NCBI RefSeq assembly: GCF_001544515.1 | Contig: NZ_FCOL02000052.1 | Coordinates: forward strand, 1 to 35,037 | DNA: 35,037 nt | Source: Caballeronia terrestris | GTDB lineage: Bacteria; Pseudomonadota; Gammaproteobacteria; Burkholderiales; Burkholderiaceae | Direction of reading: 5' to 3' | In this document: piece by piece, positions 8,332 through 15,145 of the stretch | Layout of the letters: each line of letters begins with the position of its first letter | Position numbering within the stretch: position 1 is the first letter of the stretch | Translations under genes and position numbers: made by a program | The notes under the pieces: generated by a model | The model's input: the letters and a program-made list of their open reading frames with translations, nothing else | What the model was told of the DNA's origin: nothing | The model's database searches: none

Positions 8332-9032
8332 GCCCGACCTCCCGCCACCTCGGTCATCGCCTCGGCGATGTTGGAGTAGGCCCCGCAGCGGCAGATGTTG
8401 CCACTCATGCGTTCTCGCATTTCCATGTTGGTCGGACGAGGAGGAGCCAGCAAGTCCGTACTGACGTGGCTGGGGACACCGGCCTTGATCTCATCGAGCA
8501 CGGCGACGGCGGAGCAGATCTGCCCAGGCGTACAGTAGCCGCACTGGAAGCTGTCGTGCTTGACGAACGCCGCCTGCATTGGATGGAGTTTCGCCGGCGT
8601 GCCAAGGCCTTCGATGGTGGTGACCTGACTACCGTGATGCATCACCGCAAGCGTGAGACAGGAGTTGATGCGCCGTCCGTCGACGATTACGGTGCACGCA
8701 CCGCATTGTCCATGGTCGCAGCCCTTCTTCGTGCCAGTCAGATGCAGCTGTTCACGCAGCGCATCGAGCAGCGTCGTGCGTGTGTCCAGCGAAAGTTCGC
8801 GCGGCACGCCGTTCACATGCAACAGGACCTTCGATGCTGGCACAGTGGCGGCACCCGGCGGAGGTGCTTCGGCGGACATGCTGGAAATCGACACCGAACC
8901 GCTGGCGATTGTGGCAGCGCCCATTCCTGCGAGTTTTAGAAGACTTCGCCGAGTGATGTTCAGATTGTCTTCCGCGGCGTTGCAATTTGCGGCGACGCCG
9001 TCGTCGTCAACGTGCTGGCTACTAGCGTTCAT
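8328..9032 (-). CDS. paoA: Periplasmic aldehyde oxidoreductase, 2Fe-2S subunit with Tat signal
   Basis: 234 residues from the ATG at 9032, preferred over an in-frame start at 9077 because GGAG lies nine bases ahead of it. The N-terminus has the twin-arginine signal RRSLLKLAGMGAATIASGSV, which directs the folded heterotrimer to the periplasm. A plant-type ferredoxin domain follows (KGCDHGQCGACTV and a later cysteine), then the helical second 2Fe-2S domain (CGYCTPGQ and NICRCGAYSNI). First gene of paoABC. The divergent partner across a 218-base gap is an MFS exporter, and the gap contains a palindrome that could be a shared operator. Confidence 0.94.
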   Translation of the reverse strand: MNASSQHVDDDGVAANCNAAEDNLNITRRSLLKLAGMGAATIASGSVSISSMSAEAPPPGAATVPASKVLLHVNGVPRELSLDTRTTLLDALREQLHLTGTKKGCDHGQCGACTVIVDGRRINSCLTLAVMHHGSQVTTIEGLGTPAKLHPMQAAFVKHDSFQCGYCTPGQICSAVAVLDEIKAGVPSHVSTDLLAPPRPTNMEMRERMSGNICRCGAYSNIAEAMTEVAGGRA

Positions 9033-9145
9033 ATTTTTCGCTCCTGGAAACGCGCGCACGGCGGCGAGCGTGCTCAATCCTCCAACTATAAGGGCGCTAA
9101 GCCGGCCGATTCATGATCCGTATTCATAAGCCCGATGAGTTTTCA

Positions 9146-9157
9146 GGGATTAATCCC
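9146..9157. promoter_or_regulatory. Perfect palindrome in the paoA/MFS divergent region
   Basis: GGGATTAATCCC is a perfect 12-base palindrome about 115 bases upstream of paoA and 94 bases upstream of the MFS gene. It contains the T-N-A-type symmetry LysR regulators often bind, and a LysR gene lies convergent to the MFS gene. No convincing -35/-10 pair was found for either direction. The operator role is inference. Confidence 0.35.
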
Positions 9158-9250
9158 ATTGACAGCCTGCTGTAAATTAGCGCCTTGGTCGAACCTTTTG
9201 CTTCGCAAAGGCGCCGCTCTCGCCGCATCTAAGCATTAATTTTCTTTCCA

Positions 9251-10462
9251 ATGACCCGATCCACCCTATCGAACAAACAGGTATGGGGCGCTGTGCTTTC
9301 CATGTCGCTCTGTGCCTTCGCCCTCGTCGCATCAGAGTTCTTGCCCGTCAGCCTTCTGACGCCCATCGCACATGAGCTTTCTCTAAGCGAAGGGCAGGCG
9401 GGGCAGGCGATTTCTGTGTCGGGATTTTTTGCGGTTCTGACGAGCCTTTCTGTGTCAACGTTGACGCGACGTTTTGACCGAAAGAAGGTGATTCTCTCGC
9501 TGACAGCGCTGATGGTAGCCTCGGGCGTTCTCGTGTCCGTGGCGCCCACCTACACTGTCTTGATGCTTGGGCGCGCACTGCTCGGTGTCTCAATTGGCGG
9601 ATGCTGGTCGATGTCCACGGCCGTGATGATGCGTATCGCACCCGATGCTTTCGTGCCGCGTGCGATCGCGGTAGTACAGGGCGGCAGTGCGCTTGCGACG
9701 GCAGTCGCCGCGCCCGCCGGAAGTTTCCTTGGCTCAATCATTGGATGGCGAGGTGCTTTTTTTTGCGTCGTGCCGCTTGCCGCCGTTGCGCTTATCTGGC
9801 AGGCGCTCACCTTGCCGAAACTACCCGCGCAACGCCAAGCGCAGACTAGGCGCGGCGTACTTCAAATAATCAGCGACCGTCAGGTCTTATGCGGAGTCGG
9901 CGCTGTCGCTCTGTTGTTTATGGGGCAATTCTCGCTGTTCACCTACTTGCGTCCCTTTCTTGAGACGGTGACGAAGGTAGACGTGTCAATTCTGTCTTTC
10001 ATGCTGCTCGTGATCGGCGCCGCAGGGTTGGGCGGCACAGTTTTCGTCGGCTCGATAATCAAACGGAATCTGCATGGCGTGTTGATCACGATTCCGTTGC
10101 TTATGAGCGGCATTGCCGTCGCGCTAATGTTTTTTGGCGAATCGGTTGCGACGACCGCGGTATTGCTGGCCGCGTGGGGTTTGATCGCTACCTCAGCACC
10201 CGTCGGTTGGTTCACGTGGCTATCTGAAACGCTCCCCGGCGACGCAGAAGCCGGCGGGGGCCTGATGGTGGCGGTTATCCAGCTTGCTATCACGCTCGGC
10301 GCGACGCTCGGCGGTCTGCTTTTCGACAGCAGCGGATATCGCGCGACGTTTGGTCTCTCAGCCGGGCTGCTTCTGGCCGGTGCGGTGCTGGCGGCGGTCG
10401 CATCGCGCGTTCGATGCGAAAACGTAGGTAGGACGGCGTCACGCGTTGCGGGGCAAGCTTAA
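9251..10462 (+). CDS. MFS exporter, DHA1 group, NepI-like
   Basis: 403 residues with twelve predicted membrane segments. The N-terminal region (LVASEFLPVSLLTPIAHELS, then a DRKKVILS loop 2 motif) and the C-terminal APVGWFTWLSETL / AEAGGGLMVAVIQLA region resemble E. coli NepI, a purine-ribonucleoside exporter, and other DHA1 drug exporters. Proton-coupled export is expected; the substrate cannot be read from sequence. It is divergent from paoABC and convergent with a LysR regulator. The start ATG has only a weak ribosome site, so the true start may be a few codons off. A C-terminal piece of a paralogue survives at 1529–1863. Confidence 0.88.
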   Translation: MTRSTLSNKQVWGAVLSMSLCAFALVASEFLPVSLLTPIAHELSLSEGQAGQAISVSGFFAVLTSLSVSTLTRRFDRKKVILSLTALMVASGVLVSVAPTYTVLMLGRALLGVSIGGCWSMSTAVMMRIAPDAFVPRAIAVVQGGSALATAVAAPAGSFLGSIIGWRGAFFCVVPLAAVALIWQALTLPKLPAQRQAQTRRGVLQIISDRQVLCGVGAVALLFMGQFSLFTYLRPFLETVTKVDVSILSFMLLVIGAAGLGGTVFVGSIIKRNLHGVLITIPLLMSGIAVALMFFGESVATTAVLLAAWGLIATSAPVGWFTWLSETLPGDAEAGGGLMVAVIQLAITLGATLGGLLFDSSGYRATFGLSAGLLLAGAVLAAVASRVRCENVGRTASRVAGQA

Positions 10463-10491
10463 GCTAGTCCCAAGGCAGTAGCGGCCCGACT

Positions 10492-11385
10492 TTACAGCGG
10501 CTGTTTCAACGCTTCCAAGACGACAGAGAATGCTTTTGAACTCTGACGTCGGCTCGGGTAATAAGCGTGAAGGCCAGGAAACGCCGGGCACCAGTCGCGC
10601 ATCACCGGCCGCAATTCACCGCTCTGGATGTGCGGTAGCACGGCGTCCTCGGGAACGAACGCCAAACCGTAGCCGTCGATCGCGGCCCGGATCATTTGCG
10701 GTTGCGAGTTAAAAATGGTCTGTCCACTCACGCGGGTTTGAACCGAACGCTTCCCTTTCTGAAGTTCCCAGGCATAAAGGCCTTTGGTCGTCGTCAGGCG
10801 CAGCGCGACGCAGTCGTGCTTGAGCAGGTCTTCTGGTGAGCGTGGCAATTGCCGGCGTTCAAAATACGCGGGCGAGCCGACGATGGACATACGAATGTCC
10901 GCGCTGATGCGCACGGCGATCATATCTTTGGCAACCTGATCGCCAAACCGTATGCCCATGTCGTATCGGTCCTCCACGATGTCGACGAGCCCGTAGTCGA
11001 CTGTCATTTCCACCTGTATTTCCGGATAGTCGCGCAGCACCCTGCGCACCTTCGGCCAAACGATGGCGTCGATCGCATGATCGGTGGCGGTGATGCGAAC
11101 GATACCTGCAGGTCTTTCCCTTGACTCTGACAAGGCAGACAGTTTGGCATCGATTTCCTCGACCCGTGGCGCAGCAGTTCGGAAGAGGTCTTCTCCGGCT
11201 TCGGTCATCGACACACTGCGCGTCGTCCGGGTGAGCAAGCGAATGCCCAGCCGCGATTCCAGGTCACGAATCGTATGGCTCAGTGCGGATTGGGAGACGC
11301 CGAGCTTCGCGGCAGCACGTGTAAAGCTGCGCTCCCGCGCGACTGCGAGAAAGACGAGGATGTCGTTAAAGTTTTCACGTGCCAT
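10492..11385 (-). CDS. LysR-family transcriptional regulator
   Basis: 297 residues, standard LysR length. Winged helix-turn-helix at about residues 5–63 (FLAVARERSFTRAAAKLGVS, QSALSHTIRDLESRLGIRLL) and a periplasmic-binding-like effector domain from about residue 92 (VRITATDHAIDAIVWPKVRR). It ends 29 bases from the end of the MFS gene, on the opposite strand. By analogy with similar neighbourhoods it may control the MFS gene and/or paoABC. The effector is unknown. The decayed LysR fragment at 2801–2983 is a close relative, so this module exists twice in the window, once intact and once dead. Confidence 0.92.
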   Translation of the reverse strand: MARENFNDILVFLAVARERSFTRAAAKLGVSQSALSHTIRDLESRLGIRLLTRTTRSVSMTEAGEDLFRTAAPRVEEIDAKLSALSESRERPAGIVRITATDHAIDAIVWPKVRRVLRDYPEIQVEMTVDYGLVDIVEDRYDMGIRFGDQVAKDMIAVRISADIRMSIVGSPAYFERRQLPRSPEDLLKHDCVALRLTTTKGLYAWELQKGKRSVQTRVSGQTIFNSQPQMIRAAIDGYGLAFVPEDAVLPHIQSGELRPVMRDWCPAFPGLHAYYPSRRQSSKAFSVVLEALKQPL

Positions 11386-11541
11386 TGCGCCAGGCGCCCG
11401 CTGTAGTCGAATTTCAACTCGCGCGCGGAAACTCTTCGTGCGCGAACCTGCTGCTACCGCGCCCCAGACTCATGAGGCGGGGTCATGACAAAGCAGTGCT
11501 CCGCCACTTTAATCAGACAAGGTCATGAATGTAAAGCGCTT

Positions 11542-11562
11542 CAACGAATTGCACATTCGTTG
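11542..11562. promoter_or_regulatory. Inverted repeat, 8-bp perfect arms
   Basis: CAACGAAT and ATTCGTTG are separated by five bases. It lies 157–177 bases upstream of the LysR gene start (11385) and 72–92 bases downstream of the MFS gene end (11634). No T run follows on either side, so an operator is likelier than a terminator. The surrounding 248-base gap (11386–11633) also holds three copies of a TCATGA motif and no gene. Confidence 0.3.
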
Positions 11563-11633
11563 TCGGAAACTCCTAGGCAATGTTCACGGGTAACCATCCG
11601 ACGAGGGGTTTGATAGCGATAGTCTGCGATCGA

Positions 11634-12845
11634 TCATGCACTTACGTGCTGTCGACGTTGGAGAAAAATGGCCACGGCAGCGGCGCAGCCAACTATCGCG
11701 GCGCTGGCTAGGAACACTGAACGCAGGCCGGCGTGTGCGCCGACCCATCCAAGGAAGGGGCTGCCCAGAGCCATCGCCACATCTAGAAAGGCCGTATAGA
11801 GACCCATCGCCATGCCGCGATTGTTGGGTGCAATCGTGCGAACTGCTTCGACGCCGAGCCCTGGGTAGACGAGTGAATAGCCGACGCCTGAAAGGGCGGC
11901 GCCTAGGGACGCGAGCAACGTTGTCTTTGCTAGCCACATGATTAAAAGGCCCGCTACCTGCACGATGACGAATATAAAGGCAACTCGTGCGCCTCCTAAC
12001 CGGTCTGGAAGATGCCCAGCGATGGTGCGCGCCGCGATCAATGCAGCACCGAATGCGGTGAAGGCCATCCATACCGGCTGCCAATGCATGTCCGCGAAGA
12101 AAAGCGAACTGAACGCCAAGATCGCGCAGTACCCCATGCTGGCGAGCGCCGCGCCGAGACCGGGCAGCCAAACAACTCTGAGGATCGCACTGAGAGAAGC
12201 GTGCTGTCCGTGACCGGGCAGTGCGGCTGCCGGGGTCCGGCTCACGTATGCGAAAACGAATAGCGGCAGAAGGGCGGTCATCAGTGCTATCGCGACGAAC
12301 CCGAATGATGTGTAAAGAATGGACCCGAGAGGACCGCCCAGCGCCATCGCTGCAAACATCGCAGTTCCGACCCAAGCGATCACTTTGCCAGCATGCTGCC
12401 TTTCAACGAGACCCAGCCCCCAGGCGATGCCACCGGTGATAATGAAGCTCTCGGCGCCGCCGAGAACCGCACGACCTACGAGCAGAATCGCGACAGAACC
12501 CGTGGCTGCCTTTAGGAATACTAGCGACAGAAGGTACAGCAGCCCGGCGGCCCCGGCGGCGAGTAGGCCGACGAAGACGCTGCGCTTTGCCCCGCGCCTG
12601 TCAGAGTAGGAACCCGCCCAAATGCGTGAGAGCAGTGCCGCAGCGAACTGTGCACCCGCCGCGAGGCCAACAACCAGTGGTCCGAAGCCGAGATCGTTTG
12701 TGACATGTAGAGGCAGTACGGGGAGCGCCACGCCAATGATCAGGAAGCCGGCCAGCACAGCAGTCATTATCGGGAACAGGGTGGCAACAACCAAATGCCC
12801 GGCTGATCTCTTTAAACGGGATTCGAACATGATCCTTGTCTTCAC
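11634..12845 (-). CDS. MFS transporter, YfcJ/YhhS-like
   Basis: 403 residues from a GTG at 12845; an ATG five codons in (12830) is an equally plausible start, each having only a short purine-rich site. Twelve membrane segments are evident, with LSRIWAGSYSDRRGAKRSVF (loop 2–3 signature), RAVLGGAESFIITGGIAWGL in segment 4–5, and GVGYSLVYPGLGVEAVRTIA followed by RGMAMGLYTAFLDVAMALGS in the C-terminal half. These features are typical of the YfcJ/YhhS subgroup of the major facilitator superfamily, for which roles in sugar or drug export have been proposed. It stands alone on the minus strand; the next gene is 248 bases away and the upstream 200 bases contain nothing recognisable. Confidence 0.88.
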   Translation of the reverse strand: MKTRIMFESRLKRSAGHLVVATLFPIMTAVLAGFLIIGVALPVLPLHVTNDLGFGPLVVGLAAGAQFAAALLSRIWAGSYSDRRGAKRSVFVGLLAAGAAGLLYLLSLVFLKAATGSVAILLVGRAVLGGAESFIITGGIAWGLGLVERQHAGKVIAWVGTAMFAAMALGGPLGSILYTSFGFVAIALMTALLPLFVFAYVSRTPAAALPGHGQHASLSAILRVVWLPGLGAALASMGYCAILAFSSLFFADMHWQPVWMAFTAFGAALIAARTIAGHLPDRLGGARVAFIFVIVQVAGLLIMWLAKTTLLASLGAALSGVGYSLVYPGLGVEAVRTIAPNNRGMAMGLYTAFLDVAMALGSPFLGWVGAHAGLRSVFLASAAIVGCAAAVAIFLQRRQHVSA

Positions 12846-13045
12846 CCTCTCTTCTCGTGGGCGATCTGACCACTTCTGCGGTATTGGCGAGCAAGTGGGT
12901 TCGCATGCCCAGTCCGCAGGCCCACTCGAACGTCATGCTTGCACGTAGGAGGCGCTGGGTCGGCGGCAGAGCGGTCATCAAACGATCCGCTCCGTGTTAC
13001 CTCTACACCGGGCGTTCACATGGCAAGCCTGCCTCGCGGAGCGTT

Positions 13046-13324
13046 TCAATTACTAACCGACGACGAAGTGGAGTTGCTTGTGCCCTCAACGCGCCGGGCA
13101 CCCGATTGCGTCTGCGTGTCGCGCGAACTGCCAAAACTATACGTATCGATGCCGTGCGCGGTCTGCTCGGCAGCAATTGTTTGCGCGCTCGGTCCCTGCT
13201 GTGAGCTCGGCGCACCGACAGCCGGCCGGTAAAACGGAGCCGGACCGTAGCCGCTAGCGAAAGCTGACCCAGCGAATGCACTGGAAGCGATGAAAAAGAG
13301 AGTAGCGAATACTTTGCGGTTCAT
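13046..13324 (-). CDS. Small exported protein, function unknown
   Basis: 92 residues from the ATG at 13324, chosen over a longer frame because GGAG lies eight bases upstream. A clean signal peptide (MNRKVFATLFFIASSAFAGS, cleavage near AFA-SGY) precedes a short, glutamine- and serine-rich low-complexity mature part (SSQQGPSAQTIAAEQTAHGI, ending TSNSTSSSVSN). It has no cysteine or recognisable domain. Small periplasmic or surface proteins of this style are common in Burkholderiaceae. Monocistronic. Confidence 0.7.
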   Translation of the reverse strand: MNRKVFATLFFIASSAFAGSAFASGYGPAPFYRPAVGAPSSQQGPSAQTIAAEQTAHGIDTYSFGSSRDTQTQSGARRVEGTSNSTSSSVSN

Positions 13325-13456
13325 GACGCGCTCCAAGATGGGTTGATATTTGACGAGAAGCACGGCAGCGGTCTTACCAGGCTGTCAGCTACATCGCGAT
13401 GACTCAAGCGTATACCCTTACTATCAGGTTTTGAACACAATACGGTACATGGGCTT

Positions 13457-13471
13457 ATGAACTCAGTTCAT
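13457..13471. promoter_or_regulatory. Perfect 7-bp inverted repeat
   Basis: ATGAACT-C-AGTTCAT, a perfect odd palindrome 133 bases upstream of the small exported protein on its promoter side. The shape is that of a TetR- or MarR-type operator, but no such regulator lies next to it. Confidence 0.3.
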
Positions 13472-13635
13472 CAATCAACTTCCCGTCTTCTTCCGGGCAC
13501 CGTCAATGCGAAGCTTGTCGGTTTGGTTGTCGCGAGTTCGATCGGCTGTGGGGCGGGTTAGCTACATTTATCGACGCGTGTTTTTTGAGGACATGGGACA
13601 GGGGCCGTGGAAGAGAAACCAGCCGGGCCAAAGTC

Positions 13636-13727
13636 TCATTATCCTGATAGACAATGCTGACAGCGTTTTCCCGCTCGTGATTGACGTAAATGAATTTAGC
13701 GACGTTTTTTCGTTATCCTAATTGACA
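13636..13727. repeat. Pair of 18-base direct repeats, IS-end-like
   Basis: TCATTATCCTGATAGACA (13636–13653) and TCGTTATCCTAATTGACA (13710–13727) match at 15 of 18 positions and are 74 bases apart. On the minus strand each begins TGTC. Repeated TGTC-starting units are typical of IS21-family and similar transposon ends. No transposase remains alongside, so this may be an orphan end. Confidence 0.35.
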
Positions 13728-13974
13728 AATTTGTACGTATGCTCTTTGGTCCGATCTGCACAGGAAAATGCTGCGATGTTCCGGGCCGGGACGCGGAGTC
13801 TGACGGTCCCTCATCGACCCACAAGCGACACCGGTGGGAGTGGGATGACAGACTGCTGTACCACCGACAACCGACATTCAGTATTCGCGCCCGGGGCTAG
13901 TGCTTAAACCGTTGATTGGCGCAAGTGCTCCGTTGACGTCCTCGTGGGTTCCCGGCGGTGGTGATCGATTCAGC
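13728..13974. other. Intergenic, no gene seen
   Basis: The stretch from the small exported protein's upstream region (13325) to the methyltransferase (13975) holds only the palindrome and repeat pair listed separately. Short open frames on the plus strand (13506–13721 and 13722–13907) have no recognisable product and no convincing ribosome site. Confidence 0.4.
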
Positions 13975-14592
13975 TCAGTGCGGTTTAACGCAGTGGCAAT
14001 AAATAAAATGCTGGACTCGCCCTGCCGGCGTCACATGCATTTCTTCGTTGTGTTCCACCAGTTCGAAGGCCGGGCCGAATTCACCATGCAGCGAGTCCGG
14101 GTCGTACTGGACCACCGGAAGACCGCTGCACTCGGTCGGGCCGTCCGGAGCAAAGGTGGCGACTATGACGTGCCCGCCCGGCTTCACCGCGCGCACGACC
14201 TGGGCGACATACGCGCGACGGTCGGCCTCGCCCGTGAGAAAGTGAAATACCGCCCGGTCGTGCCAGACATCGAAGAATCGTTCCGGCAATGGCGCGGAAG
14301 TGACATCAGCCTCGATCCACTGCACGAGGCCGGATTTTTGCTCGAGCCGTCTGCGGGCCACGGCCAGCGCTTCGCCGGAGAGATCCAGCACGAACAGGTT
14401 GCGGTAGCCGTGAGCGACCAGGTCATCAATCAACGTCGATGCGCCGCCGCCCACGTCGATGATTGCGGCAGCCGGCCCAACGCCGATCCGCTGAATCAGA
14501 TCCAGCGACAGCGCTGCGTGCGGCTGATACCAACTGACGTCCGTTGACGACTTCGTCGTATAGATCTTTTCCCAATGGGTCTTCGATTGCAT
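13975..14592 (-). CDS. Class I SAM-dependent methyltransferase
   Basis: 205 residues. The N-terminus (HWEKIYTTKSSTDVSWYQPH) is typical of a small soluble methyltransferase family. Motif I is IIDVGGGASTLIDDL (about residues 44–58), followed by the acidic end of strand 2 (FVLDLSGEAL), motif with D at WIEADV, the FDVWHDRAVFHFL post-motif and VKPGGHVIVATF. Substrate is not identifiable. The ATG at 14592 has AGGGA eight bases upstream. It is downstream of the merR gene on the same strand, 70 bases away, so the two may be co-transcribed; a role in metal or metalloid methylation is possible but only inferred from the neighbourhood. Confidence 0.88.
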   Translation of the reverse strand: MQSKTHWEKIYTTKSSTDVSWYQPHAALSLDLIQRIGVGPAAAIIDVGGGASTLIDDLVAHGYRNLFVLDLSGEALAVARRRLEQKSGLVQWIEADVTSAPLPERFFDVWHDRAVFHFLTGEADRRAYVAQVVRAVKPGGHVIVATFAPDGPTECSGLPVVQYDPDSLHGEFGPAFELVEHNEEMHVTPAGRVQHFIYCHCVKPH

Positions 14593-14662
14593 CGCGTTCC
14601 CTATAGGTCTCGTTTGTTGGCCCCCGCGGCTCGAATCTTTGCGCGAAAAACCGGAGGATGCG

Positions 14663-15070
14663 CTACGTCGCAGGCGACAGCGCTTCGATGATCCGACATT
14701 CCGCGACCGTTCCGCAACTGCACTGATCGATCAGGTTGTCGAGCTCTGCCTTTAGCGCCTGTAGATCACGGATTTTGCGCTCTACCTCGAATCGATGTTC
14801 CCTCGCGATTGCGTCGATTGCCGAGCATGAGCGGCTGCGATCGTCCGCGAGCGCGAGAAGCTCGCGCACCTGCTCCAGCGAAAACCCCAGATCGCGCGCG
14901 CGCCGGATGAAGCTCAGGCGATTCAGGTGTGCCACCGTGTACGAGCGGTAATTGCCTTCGGTCCGAGCCGGGGCCGGCAGCAGGTTCGTTTTTTCGTAAA
15001 AGCGGATCGTTTCCACCTTCGTGCCCGTTGCACTGGCCAGATGGCCGATTGTCAACATTGGGTTGTCCAT
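14663..15070 (-). CDS. MerR-family heavy-metal-responsive regulator (CadR/PbrR/ZntR type)
   Basis: 135 residues. N-terminal MerR helix-turn-helix (IGHLASATGTKVETIRFYEK, then TEGNYRSYTVAHLNRLSFIR), a long dimerisation helix, and a metal-binding end. The cysteines at 82, 117, 119 and 125 (SRSCSAID, then DQCSCGTVAECRIIEA) match the pattern of Cd/Pb/Zn sensors of this family rather than CueR or mercury MerR. It activates by untwisting promoters with a 19–20-base spacer, and exactly such a promoter lies between it and the P-type ATPase. Start: the ATG at 15070 abuts that operator; an ATG four codons later (15058) is a fair alternative. Confidence 0.93.
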   Translation of the reverse strand: MDNPMLTIGHLASATGTKVETIRFYEKTNLLPAPARTEGNYRSYTVAHLNRLSFIRRARDLGFSLEQVRELLALADDRSRSCSAIDAIAREHRFEVERKIRDLQALKAELDNLIDQCSCGTVAECRIIEALSPAT

Positions 15071-15073
15071 TGC

Positions 15074-15104
15074 TTGACCCCGTAGTGACTACAGGGTCTA
15101 TCGT
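15074..15104 (+). promoter_or_regulatory. MerR-type metal-inducible promoter and operator
   Basis: A -35 box TTGACC (15074–15079) and a -10 box TATCGT (15099–15104) are separated by 19 bases, the over-long spacer that MerR activators correct. Within the spacer lies the dyad ACCCCGTAG-TGA-CTACAGGGT (15077–15097), one mismatch from perfect symmetry and close to known CadR/PbrR/ZntR operators. Direction is toward the ATPase; the regulator's start codon abuts the other side, so binding would also autoregulate merR. Confidence 0.92.
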
Positions 15105-15112
15105 AGACTCCC

Positions 15113-15145
15113 ATGAAGACATTCGTCGAGGTCAAAACACCGTGA
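15113..15145 (+). CDS. Leader mini-ORF overlapping the ATPase start
   Basis: ATG followed by nine sense codons and TGA encodes MKTFVEVKTP. Its stop overlaps the ATPase start as GTGA (15142–15145). The ATG lies 9 bases after the -10 box, so it would sit at or within a few bases of the expected transcript 5' end. The GAGGT that serves the ATPase lies inside this mini-ORF. Translation of the leader is inference; the geometry suggests translational coupling. Confidence 0.4.
   Translation: MKTFVEVKTP

Noticed and set aside
14929..15141. N-terminal extension of the metal ATPase to 782 residues
   Set aside because: It would start inside merR and upstream of the MerR promoter; the GTG at 15142 has a ribosome site and begins just before the metal-binding domain.
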